A stretch of DNA of 64,000 bases from Manis javanica (Eukaryota; Chordata; Mammalia; Pholidota; Manidae), in assembly GCF_040802235.1 (NCBI RefSeq), contig NC_133163.1, forward strand, positions 41,498,501 through 41,562,500, read 5' to 3'. The notes beneath the pieces were generated by a model. The model was not told the DNA's origin. It made no database searches and worked only from the letters and a program-made list of their open reading frames with translations. This document shows positions 38,230 to 50,035 of this stretch, one piece after another. The position numbers and the translations under genes were made by a program. How positions within the stretch are numbered: the stretch's first letter is position 1; each line of letters opens with the position of its first letter.

Positions 38230-41120
38230 ATGGCAATAAGAACATACCTATCAATACTTACCCTAAATGTAAATGGAATAAAGGTACTAATTAAAAGACA
38301 AAGGGTGGCAGAATGGATAAAAAAACAAGACCTATACGCTGCATGCAAGAGACTTATTTCAGCCCTAAGGACATACACAGACTGAAAGTGAAGGGATGGA
38401 AATAAGATATCTCAAAAGTAAAAGGGAGAAAAAAGCAGCAGTAGCACTACTTACATCAGACCACATAGACCTCAAAACAAATAAAGTAACAAGAGGCAAA
38501 GGATATTACATGATAAAGGGATCAGTCCAACAAAAGGATATAACAATTGTAAATATCTATGCACCCAGCATAGGAGTACCTAAATATGTTAACAATGCTA
38601 ACAGACCTAAAGGGGGAAACAGAAACACAATCATATTGGACACTTTAACACCCTGACTTACATTAATGGACAGATCATCCAGACAGAAAATAAATACGGA
38701 AACAGGCACTGAAGGACATATTAGGCCAGACAGACTTAACAGATATACACAGAACATTCCACCCAAAAGCAGGATAAACATTTTTATTAACTGCACATGG
38801 AGCACTCTCCAGAACAGATCATATTAGGACACAAAAAAAGCCTCAATAAATTCAAAACAATTAGAATTATAATACCAAAACCAGACAAGGGCAATACAAA
38901 AAAATAAAATTAAAGACCAATTTCCCTGATAAACATATATGCAAAAATACTCAACAAAATATTAGCAAACCAAATTCAAAAATACATCAAAGGATCCTCT
39001 ATCATGACGAAGTGGAATTTATTCCAGGGATGCAAGGATGCTATAATGTCAAGGATGGCACCATATCAACAAAAAGGACAAAAACCATATGATCATCTCA
39101 ATAGACACTGAAAATGCATTTGATTAAATTCAACATCCATTCAAGATAAAAACTATCAACAAAATGGGTACAGAGGGAACATACCTCAACATAATAAAGG
39201 CCATATGTAACAGCTAACATCATAGACATTTATGAAAATGAGCAGCTTTTCCTCTAAAATTAGGAACAAGACAAGGATGCCTACTCTCTCCACTTTTACA
39301 CAAGTGGTTTAGTTCAGCAGGTCCTAGCCACAGCAATCAGACAAGATAAAGAGATAAAAGACATCCAAATTGGCCAGGAAGAAATTAAACTGTCACTATT
39401 TGCAGATGACATGATTCTATATATATAGAAAACCCTAAAGACACCACCAAAAAAACTAACAGAATAACTGGATTCAGCAAAGTTGCAGGATACATAATCA
39501 ATACACAGAAATCTGTTGCATTCCTATATACTAATGATAAGCTAGCAGAAAGAGAAATCATAAAAACAATTCCATTTGCAACTGCATCAAAAAGATTAAA
39601 ATACCTAGGAATAAGCCTAACCAAGGAGGTGAAAGGCCTGTACTCTGAAAATTATAAGATATTCATGAGAGAAATTTAAAAATACAAAAATTAATGGAAA
39701 TCTATCCCATGCTCATGGATAGGAAGAATTAATATCACCAAAATAGGCTCCCTGCTCAAAGCAAAGAACAGATTCAATACAATCCCTATCAAAATACCAA
39801 TGACATTTTTCAAGGAACTAGAGCAAATAATCCTAAAATTCACATGGAACCACCAAAGAGCCAAAGCAATCTTGAGAAAGAAGAATAAAGCTGGGGGTAT
39901 TACACTACCTGGCTTCAAGCTGTACTATGAAGCTACAGTAATCAAAACAGTATGGTACTGGCACAAGAACAGACCCATAGATCAATGGATCAGAATAGAG
40001 AGCCCAGAAACAAACCCACCCACAAATGGTCAATTAATATATGATAAAGGGGCCAAGAATATACAATGAGGGAAAGACAGCCTCTTCAATAACTGGTATT
40101 AGAAAAACTGGACAACTATATACAAGAGAAGGAAACTGGATTACTGTCTAACTCTGTACACAAAAGTAAACTTGAAATGGATTAAAGACTTAAATGTAAG
40201 ACATGAAACCATAAAACTTTTAGAACAAAACATACGCAAAAATCTCTCTAACATAAGCATGAGCAATTTTTTTTCTAGACATATCTCCCTGGGCAAGGGG
40301 AACAAAGGCAAAAATGAACAAGTGGGACTACATCAACCTAAAAAAACTTCTGTACAGCAAAGGACATCAACAAAATGAAAACACTTCCTATTGTATGGAA
40401 GAATGTATTCATAAATGATTTATCTGATAAAGGGTTAACATCCAAAATATATAAAGAACTCATATGACTCAACATCAAAAAAACTAATAACCCGATTAAA
40501 AAATGAGCAGAAGTCCTGAACAGACATTTTTCCAAAGAAGAAATACAGATGGCCAACAGGCACATGAAAAGATGTTCCACATCACTAATCATCAGGGAAA
40601 TGAAAATCAAAACACAATAAGGTGTCACCTCATAGTTAGAAGGGCCACTATCCACAAGAAAAGAAATAACAAGTGTTGCAAGGATGTGGAGAAAAGCTAA
40701 CCCTCCTGTACTGTTGGTGGGAATGTAAATTGGTACAGCCAACTGTGGAAAGCCACATGGAGGTTCCTCAAAACGCTAAAAATAGAAATACCACAAGACC
40801 CAGTACCTCCACTTCTAGGAATTTACCCGAAGAAAAAAAATCCCTGATTTGAAAAGATGTATGTACTCCAATGTTTATTGTCACAGTATTTACAATAGCC
40901 AAAATAATAGAAGCAATCAAAGTGTCCATCAATAGATGGATAAAGAGGTGGTACATATACACAATGGAATATTATTTAGCCATGAAAAAGAAAGAAATCC
41001 TGCCATTTGCAACAACATGGATGGACCTAGAAGGTATTATGCTCAGTGAAATAAATCAGGCAGATAAAGGCAAATATCATATGGTTTCTATGTGGAATCT
41101 GAAAACAAAACAAAGTGAAC
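38230..41120 (+). pseudogene. L1 E ORF2 with endonuclease-to-RT deletion
   Basis: Begins MAIRTYLSILTLNVNGIK. Endonuclease pieces include 38396-38656. At about 38860-38875 the sequence jumps from the end of the endonuclease (FKTIRI) straight to the RT motif IIPKPDKGN, skipping roughly 890 bp present in L1 G (about 57370-58260). The RT keeps FADD at 39399-39410 but a TAG follows within six codons. Later pieces: 39800-40069, 40172-40378, 40503-40700 and the C-terminal end at 40871 onwards. Non-functional. Confidence 0.85.
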
Positions 41121-41425
41121 AAAATAGCAATAGACTCATAGACAGAGAAGTGACTGATGGTTACCATGTGCGAGGGACTGGGGTGGTTGAGTGGGATGGG
41201 CGAGGGGGTTAAAGAGGCACAAAAATCTCAATCACAACATGCGTATGTCACAGGGATGGAAGTGCAGCATGGAGAATACAGTCAATGGTTCTGTAACATC
41301 TATGTTGACAGTAACTACACTAGTTGGGGTGAGGATTTAATAATGCAGGTGACTGTTGAATCACTGTTGGATACTTGAAACTAATACATTGTATATCTAC
41401 TATACCTCAATAAAAAAATACACTT

Positions 41426-43611
41426 AAAAAGTAAAATAATATAGACTGGGGGAAAAAGTCATTTTTGTGCTTGGGAATTATAAAGTACAGAAAAGTTAAA
41501 TAAATAAGAAGAGAAACCTGCAGCACATACAGTTCTTAGGCCAAAATACCCTGGGTGCCAAAGGCATATGCCCACTTTAATGGCATGGTATCAACATGTG
41601 CTATGAAATATAGTCAATCAATAATTGTCAATATCCATTGTTCCAAATTCTTAGGGCAGAATGATGTGGAAAATTTTTTAAGATGGTATAATCAGTCATC
41701 TCTCAAGCTTCCTACATTTCACAAAAATTTCAGGTATATTTAAAAGAAGATTTAAATTCACATAATTCAAACATTACACAGTTCACTAGACTAAGCAATA
41801 TGTCTTCACTAGTGAGAAGCTTTCATGTTAAACTATTGTAGTTACACTGTAAGAAACATAAAAATTAAATATGTTCAGAAGCTAAATGTAATACAGATCA
41901 ATGAAGAACAAAATTAAAGCTTAAAAAGAATAGAATTAGTAGAAAATAGAGTTTTATAAGGGTAAGACTGTGGGGAAATACAAGTTACCTATAATTGACA
42001 ATCTGCACATAGACCAAAATTGAACATTTGACTTTGATATTGTTTTTTACAAATCTCCAAATGCATTAAAAGTATTTAATGTGACATTACTATCAGACGA
42101 TATATATGTTCACTTCTCACTCTGCCACGAGGTTTCTGAGAATTAGAAAGAGAACTTACTGATTGGTCCCAATGGTTTATTAAAGCTTCCTTTCAGATTC
42201 TAAACAGCACCCATAGTACAAATGTGGAAACAAAGGTATCAGTGGAGGCCCTAATCAGCTCAGAGGCCCATTCCCTTGAATACTTGTTTGCAGCAAGTAA
42301 AATTAAGCGGCAGTCTTCTTTGAAGTGGTTGCCTCCAAGCCTAGATGTTAAACTTACTGTGTTAAGTTGAGAAATAAGCAACACATACTTTCATACTAAA
42401 CAAAACTGGGTAGAAACTAAGAAAAAAAGACCTACCTTAGGTCTAGCTAGGGGTCAATAAAAAAATTTTTTAAGTACTGTTTATATTTCCACCTTTATTA
42501 TTCTAGGTTTTGTGAAGGCCACAGAACAGCAAGACGTTGTCTCTATCATCTTTAACTGGAAAGACAAAACTAACACACAGTCACTGACACTAATGAGCAT
42601 ATCTTTCGATTAATGCTCCTGTTCCACCTAAAATATATGGGATTTTAAAAGCTAACAACTAATTGAGCCCTTTGCCTTTTAATATTATGTCACTTCTAGC
42701 TACTAATGGTTTCAGTTGTTTAACTTGAGTTCTTCTATTCTTGATAACTTTTCTTTTCCTCTTCTAGTTCTATTGTCTTTCTTTTTATACTCTCTTTAAG
42801 GTGCTATATATTGGACTTGGATGGCTTTGGATAAAGTAGATGTGATACCTTTTCTAAACCAATAACTTTCAACAGAGCGTTGGAGTAGGGAGAAGGGAAA
42901 GTCTGAATCACTTCTGGGACTTTCTCAAACTAACAAGGGTTCCTTTCTATTCTGATAGGCCCACACTCCAAAGTGGGTATATTCCTTCAAGGGAGTTGCT
43001 GACTTTCCTAAATTCATAACATCATAAATGTGAGTTTTTTACACTCCATTTCTTTGCAATAAAAAATGGAACATATTTTCCTCTAATACTGAGATTCTTT
43101 GCTTAATAAAAATATTTTCTTGAGACCTCCAAAAATAAAAGCTTAATCTGCTTTATTTAAAAAGGTATTTTAACTAAAAAATTATAACTATTACTCCAAA
43201 CCAAAGCATATTTTAGTCATTTCTTTATATCCAACAAAGCTACTTTATTAGTACAAGTGTCTAAATTGAAATAACATTCAAAATCTGTTGAAGATGTGTT
43301 TTTAATAAACCACTTCATAGGCTGAACAAAATTACTGCAATGCTGGATTTTCTTAAAGGACAAGAAAATAAACGGTTTCTCTCTGTTATTCTCCTTCATT
43401 TTCCCTAAGATGCTCAATTCAGTTCTTTGTATATAGTTTCTCAAGAAATATCCAGCTAACCATTGTTTCTAAAACCTTTATGTCAAATGGACATACCACT
43501 CTGTCATCCTTTTATAGATCACTTTCTAGAAAGAACACCCACTTTCTTCTATTCATTCTATACTGTAGTAGGTTAGATAGAAATTTTTTGCAAGTTAAGT
43601 GACAATTAGAC
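41426..43611. other. AT-rich intron, nothing recognised
   Basis: 2.2 kb with no supportable exon, RNA gene or repeat. Short frames such as 42193-42384 (minus) lack splice sites I would trust. Confidence 0.45.
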
Positions 43612-43872
43612 ACTCCATTACAGTGGCTAAGAGCACAGGCCAGGAAACCAAGATGCCAGAATGCAAATCAGAATGTGAACTTGAAGTAGGTGTGAGACCT
43701 GGAGAAATACCACCACTTTGTGAAATATCACCACTTTGTACCTCTTCTACCTCACACATTTCTTAGTATTATTACAGAGACAATATATGTAAATGATCTA
43801 GAGCAGTGCCTACATTTATTTGTTACTCAACAAATGGTAGCTTTATTATTTTGCCTGTGATTATTTTCCAAC
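43612..43872 (+). repeat. MIR SINE, near full length
   Basis: CAGTGGCTAAGAGCACAGGC (tRNA-like 5' part), GGTGTGAGACCTGGAGAAAT, CCTCTTCTACCTCACACATT, GAGCAGTGCCTACATTTATT. A small local duplication (ATACCACCACTTTGTG / ATATCACCACTTTGTA) lies at about 43708-43742. Confidence 0.75.
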
Positions 43873-44214
43873 ATTCCCAACTGAAAAAAATATCATTCCC
43901 ATTAGGCAGTCTTTCCAAAATATTTTTTGACAATGAAAATTTTTTATTATGAAAAAATACTGAGCACATAATACAGCAGTAGAGCTACAAAGGATCTCAG
44001 AGATCATCTTATCCTTACTAATAAGGATTCAGGAAGGTTAACTGACAAATCAATATCACAAATTAGTAGTAGGAACTAAAACACATAGCAAACGGTTCTT
44101 TCCCCACCTCCCACCCATATTCTTCTACTGGAATGTGCTTTCAGTTACTGAGATATGTAAAAACAATCAGAAATTATCTGTTCTACTTTTTAAAAAATTA
44201 TCAAGCAAGAAAAT

Positions 44215-44415
44215 ATAGTATAATGTTTAGAGCATAACCTTTGCTTTTGGAGTTGGACATGGTTTGGCCCCCAACTCGGTCATTTATTAGCACTTGGGCA
44301 AAATATGTAACCTCTTTGAGCCTCAGGTTCCTCAAATGTAAAATGAGAATAATATTATCCACCAAATTGGGCCAACTGAGGATCTTAGCAGAGTGCGTCA
44401 CATATAGGAAGTAAA
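44215..44415 (+). repeat. MIR SINE
   Basis: GTATAATGTTTAGAGCATAA, GGGCAAAATATGTAACCTCT, GAGCCTCAGGTTCCTCAAAT and GTAAAATGAGAATAATATTA. 44416-46139 shows nothing else recognised. The plus frame at 44421-44777 (118 codons) has no recognised domain. Confidence 0.8.
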
Positions 44416-46139
44416 CAGAGATGGGAGCTTTTGCGTGTTGCTGTTATTATAAACATAAAATTCTCCTTTACCAGAACTGGAAGAGAATCTTAATTTTTGC
44501 AACGATTTCACCTAACAGTAAAAACTCCACTATGTCAATATCACAGTTTACTGTTGTCACTTATTCCTTTAACAAGCAGCTGTCTCATAATTCTCACTTG
44601 CTGTATAATGGTGTTTACCGGAAGGGTGAGTACTGTGCTCAGCAGAAGAGGTTTCAAATAGCAAACACAACCTATACTATGGCCAATGGGATTTCGAAAG
44701 TGTTTATCAAGTCTGTTGATTTTTATACTTCTTCATCTTGCTGCTCAAAATTCAAGAAACATAATGCTGGTATTTAAGTCAAAGGATAAGAAGAACAAAT
44801 TTCCAAATATCTGATTTACAAATTTCTATGAACATTACTATGGAAATTCTCAGTGGGTAATACTGACTAAAAATGGAGTCATAAATGACCTACGAATATA
44901 ATCTATCTTTTCACCTTTACCTCAAAAGGCAAATGTGTTCACCTTTAAATTTTTTAAGATATCACAAAAGAAAAACAAGTGATCCTAGATTTGGAAAGCA
45001 AGGATACTGCTAAAAAAGCTTCAAAGGAAGGCAAACAGAGGGTACGGGGATTGTACCATTTGTACACTATGCTTCTTCCACCTACCTTATTTCAATAGTT
45101 GACTTTTTATTTTAAGTGGTCATTCAAATTCTTGTAGCTATATGGTGTCAATTTGAAAGTAAGCCATATTACAATATTTCAAAAAATAGTATTTAAAAGG
45201 ATAGGAACCTGGGCTAATTTACAATGTTCGTACGCTTGTATTTTTTTTTTTAATTTTGGTTTGAAAATTCATATTCTGCTGTTTAACATTATCTTTAGTA
45301 AGAATCACTTGTATAGTAATACTTAAATCTGTAGATCATTATATTATTATTTCAAACAAATTATTTATGGATTATTTTTAAAAACTGGATAGTACTACAG
45401 GGCTGTTAACTGCAAAATAAGGATATAAAGATGAAGACCCCCAAAATATAAACTTTTTAACCCACAAAACAAAGTTTTTAAATGGATGATGCCCAGAATT
45501 TGGAACAAAACCTAATAAGGAAAAATCTAAAATTAGTAGCATGCAGAAGAACTGGATATTTTATGTTAATTTGATTTCACTAAAAGAAAAGGGATTAGGA
45601 ATTTTACTAGAGTAGCTAAAAATATGTAAAAAGAAACACTTTTAAAACATTAATCTGGCCAGATTAAGTTACTCATTGGCTGCATATCTTAATAGGTATA
45701 CAACTCCTTCCAATAATAGCAGTTTCAGATATAGTAACTTGCCAGCACAAAAGCTTAAATTCAATGGCCAAGAAGATGATTGGTAATTCAGAAAATAGAT
45801 GGCCTATCTGGAATGCAGACCAAGATTTATTTTAATAATGTACGTTTAATTATTAAAGCTCATTAAAAACCATTTAAGTGCTTGAATATATTGCTCTGTG
45901 ATGTCATGACAAAGAGAGTTCCTGCCTTTAAGGGTCAGGAATGTCTAGAGGGACATTCCAGAATTAAAATTTGGTTGTGAACGGAGAGACTCAATGTTTT
46001 AGTAGACAACTTTATCTACAATGCACTTCCTGTGGTTGAACTGCCTGTGACACAGCTACTAAAACAAATTCCTCTCAGATAATTCCTTATAAAAGCATGC
46101 CATAATGATTTGAAAACTAAAAGAATCTTAAAAATTGCA

Positions 46140-46440
46140 ATAAGTTTGCCTTATGAAAGAAGCCATACATTCCATATGATTTCATTTATTTATAGTATAG
46201 TACAAGAAAATTAATCTATGCTGTTACTAGTCAGAAGAGCAGTTATCCCTATGGGGTGGAGATGGGACTGAAATGGAACGTGAGGGGCTCTGGGGGTGTA
46301 GGGGATGTCTTGTTTCTTGAACTGCATATGGGTCACACAAGTGTGCTCATTTTTTGAAAATTCTTGCCACTGTACACTCATGAAATGTGCGCTTTCCTGT
46401 ATATATAGTATACTTCCATAAAAAAGTTAAAACTGAAAGA
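46140..46440 (+). repeat. Ancient L1 3' end
   Basis: The classic 3'-UTR order of old mammalian L1s: CCATATGATTTCATTTATTT, GTCAGAAGAGCAGTTATCCC, CACTGTACACTCATGAAATG, then TATATAGTATACTTCCATAA followed by an A-rich end. The minus frame at 46347-46739 overlaps it and is not a gene. Confidence 0.8.
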
Positions 46441-49400
46441 AAAGATAATAGGTTAGTTTCAGCAATTAAAAGGGTGATTGCTTTATAGTTTTCAAATTTT
46501 CCAATCACTGAAATAGCCAAATAACCAGCTTTTAACATAAAGTGAATAATTACTGCTAAGTCATAGGCCATACTGCTTACTACAATGACAAGTTCCTTTC
46601 TATTTCTTTTCTTAAAATCTTGAAATACCAATGAGCTGAAATTATTCAGAAATAGAAGGCAAGTTTTTCTTGCTGCTTTAGTTTGACTCTCAAAGAACTT
46701 ACTACTTAGGATACTTGATGCTCTGTGACAATTAGTCAATTAATTGAAATTACAAACTAACGTCATTTTAACTAATCTTGAAAGCATCTCTAAAATAGTA
46801 ACACATTTTATAAAAGCAATTTTTTTAATTCCTCATTTTTGGTGCAAAAAAAGGTTTGTTGTTTCTATTTATGTCTGTAAAGCAATGACATCATAACTAC
46901 CTTTAAACTCAAAGATAACTCTTAACAATAACTTTTGTAACTTTAATTATATGAGGCCACAAATTGTAACAGATAACTATCATCACATTCTTATGACATT
47001 TGCTAGCTAACAATGCATAACTCCCTAATAGTTACTAAGCAGTTTGAACCTGAGAACTTCTATAATTTATACACAGAAAACCCACATTCTGAGATGGAAA
47101 TTCTTCCTAAAGATGAAAACTTATCTCAAATTATTACCCATGACTATCACTAAAAATACACTGTATTATTTGTGTAGGCTTTGCAGTGAGTTTTGCCATA
47201 TCTAGCCATTCCTAACTAAATCTGGAAAAAAAATTAAGTGTGATATAGTGACCAGTTCACTTCTCCAAGACCAGACCTGGTAACTTTTGAAAAATAGTGA
47301 AAGAATGAAAAATGAGCTATCAAATACAGGAAGCCACTAGGAAATCAGGACACTACCATTCCATATTCTAAAATTAGAGCTTTAAAGGTTTTGTTAACTA
47401 GTAAGATTTGGGGCAAGGGGGTGAGGAGGGGAGGGTAGATTTCTGCTCACTGTACACATGACACCAATGGGAATAAGGACTCGTCCAAGTTCTACGTTAC
47501 CATTATCCTGGGTAATAGTTCCAAGCTGTGAGGCACAGCTGTACAGGCCCTGCCAGCGAGGCCATCGCAGCAGTGCTTTGATAGCGTGGGGCCCTGAAGT
47601 GTCAGGATATAGAGAAGGCAGCAGTTGTTGGCTGTGAAAACAGCCTGATACAAACCAGATGGGAACTTACTAGATGGGCAACACAAAGGGAAACAATTGG
47701 CTCATTCAACAAAGTTAGGCCTTTACCCCAGAGTATTCACAGAAGACAATAACAGTCACCCAGAGTTGATGCAAACAAGAAATAGCAATGTGGTTACAGT
47801 TTAAAGAATTGTTTTTCCTCAGACTAAACAAAGTTTTGATTTCTAATTCTTGCATTCATTAATTGCAGTTTGTTCTACTGGCCTTTTTGCCAGAGACAGA
47901 TATTTCATTTATACAATATACTTCTGTGACTCTAAGAGAAATATGTGGGGACATAAAAACTAACTTCGTGCTGCTTCCTGTAAAGTGCTATGAACACAAG
48001 CTAAGCTATTTCCAGAAACTGGCACATTTAGAAAATGATTGATCATGCTGACACAATAATTAGAAAATATTCCACATAGTATTTCCAGGACTTCCTAAGT
48101 CTGATTTGTTTTAATGTAGACAGAATGACACGAAAAGCAATAATCACAAGGCTCTCAGAACTACATTTCTACCTAAATGATTTTTTCTGACTTCATTAGA
48201 TGGGACAGTATTATGGCAATTATATTCAAAGGAAAAAAATGGCAGTATTCTCCATAACCTTACTGTGCTTGGCTCATTACAGTAAAAAGTGCCTATACAT
48301 TCTAAGTTGAGAAGTATAACAAAGATTAAAATTACATTTTAAGGTACCTTTTGGCAGTAATATTTCACTTAAAATTTGTATAGGTATGTATTCACAGAGG
48401 AGTAGTTTATTTTGCATTTTAAAAGATAAACAGCATTCTAGCTCAAAATAATTCATAGGAAATTGCATTTTTTCCACAGGGAATTCTAGCATCATTTGGG
48501 CCTCTGCATTTACTATTAATTTAAAAGTATACACATGAAAGCCTTATGTTTGTAATCACCATTCTTATATGATGGATAAGGAACCCACCAAGGAAACTCT
48601 GAAAATAACTGCACATTTTTCAGGCACATATTACACAATTACAGTGCTATTGTGTTTTGTATTTTTGTAATAATAAAAAATAATAATTAGGTTTCTTAGA
48701 AGATATATATCTGTGGCATAGTGAAAACTACTGTAGCACATGAGACACAACTCAGGTTTCTCCACTTGCATTTGTTGCATTGTCCAGATTATTTTCACGG
48801 ACTTCCACCCTAAAAACTGAGGCCAAACACTTGCAGACATCTTCCCTGCTGCATTATGGCTTTCATCCCTTGCCAGGTAATTTTGAAGTAAACCAGAGAA
48901 ACAGTGAAGTAACAATGCGGTGTGTCGGGTGATGCAGTCACCAGCATTTCCAGTCGTGGGCATTTTTCCCCTGCACTCTGCTGCATGTGCACACATACAT
49001 GTGAAAAAAGTCCAAGTTAGTCTGTGGCACACTACTGGATAACTGACCATTTGACTATATTTAATCAATAAATCCAAGCGATCAGTAGGCGCTTATAAGT
49101 TAAATTTCCATGTAAAAACTAGGAAAAGAACAACTAAAAAGGTGTTATTTATTGAAGTCTAACATGAGAGGTATTAAGAATCAATGAATTAATTCTGATA
49201 ATGTTTGTGTAAAAGTTTTTCTCAACATTTGGAAGCAACTTTCTTACAAAATGATTAACAAAAGTGGTTGTCTTGAATTTCTTGGTAAATGTGTTTCTTA
49301 GACTTTGGGTTAACTCATGAAAAAAAAAGGAGATGTATAATTCTATTATTAGGCATATTGCAATTATTTACACACTTCAGAAATTGCCCCTCTCTACTTT

Positions 49401-49539
49401 TATGGAGTGCTTATGTATATAAAGATACCAACATAATGTACTAACATAAATTTTGTAAGAGAAAAACAAGTAGTTGAATTTAACAAGTTTTTAATCTCAT
49501 AAATAGATCTTGGTATGACTTCAGAGAATAAGACAAGGG
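46441..49539. other. Intron sequence with two unexplained patches
   Basis: 3.1 kb, mostly AT-rich and unrecognised. Two patches stand out: a GC-richer block at about 47480-47660, and a 148-codon minus-strand open frame at 48631-49077 (both discussed as findings). Neither has enough support to call a gene. Confidence 0.45.
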
Positions 49540-49730
49540 TCAGATGAAGCACAGCCTTTTAGGTCACACTGAGGAGTCTGGAATTTATTCTGGTGCAAAA
49601 AGAAGTCTTTGGAGTGGTTGGAGCATAGAATCATGCAGTCTGATTCCTAAAAGGTCACTCTTTCTCTGGGTAAACAGTAGACATCAGGGGAGTAAAAATG
49701 AATTCAGGATATACCAGCTGAGAAACTTCT
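49540..49730 (+). repeat. Ancient interspersed repeat, internal part
   Basis: GGAGTCTGGAATTTATTCTG, AAAGGTCACTCTTTCTCTGG and the following block match the middle of the repeat at 24050-24960 (the part with 'GATCAAACATATTTTAGAAA'). Confidence 0.45.
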
Positions 49731-49914
49731 CAGGAAAATACTAAGGTTGAAGAACATTATACTTGAAAACTCAACTGCACTACTATAGAAGGTAGAAAAC
49801 TTAGCTTAATATCAAGTCACTGAAAAAATCTTAATCAGTTTTATTAGAATACTGAAAACCACAGTCTCAAGCAAGAGTTTTTAGTAAATCCTGTGAACAC
49901 TGAGACAAGGAGTA

Positions 49915-50035
49915 GTGAGGTAACTTAACCTGAGCCTCAGTTTTCTCATCTGTACCACAGAAAGAACAATAAAAACATCTTTACATACCCACAATTTTGC
50001 TGTGGGAATGAAAACTACAGTATGCAAGAGCTCTT
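49915..50035 (+). repeat. MIR SINE fragment
   Basis: AGGTAACTTAACCTGAGCCT and CAGTTTTCTCATCTGTACCA are sense MIR core. 50036-50805 shows nothing else recognised. Confidence 0.7.

Larger units (their letters stand above)
35715..41425 (+). mobile_element. L1 'E': older near-full-length LINE-1 with internal deletion
   Basis: Begins with a 5' UTR related to the other copies (CACCATGAAAGCAAGTACAG, then CAAATACAACTAAATCTG) and ends with an older 3' end type (ATTGTATATCTACTATACCT, then CAATAAAAAAATACAC). 5' UTR about 35715-36885, ORF1 from 36886, ORF2 38230 to about 41120. It is more diverged than B, C, D and G. About 0.9 kb between the endonuclease and RT is missing. No target-site duplication recognised. 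Confidence 0.88.

Noticed and set aside
43612-43640. tRNA-like 5' sequence of MIR copies as tRNA genes
   Set aside because: MIR heads derive from tRNA but are too diverged and lack a cloverleaf. No true tRNA gene was seen in the window.
44421-44777. 118-codon plus frame
   Set aside because: It starts at the end of a MIR, has no recognised domain, and runs antisense to the host gene; chance opening is the simplest reading.
46347-46739. 130-codon minus frame
   Set aside because: Part overlaps an ancient plus-strand L1 3' end, the composition is intron-like, and there are no splice signals or recognised domain.
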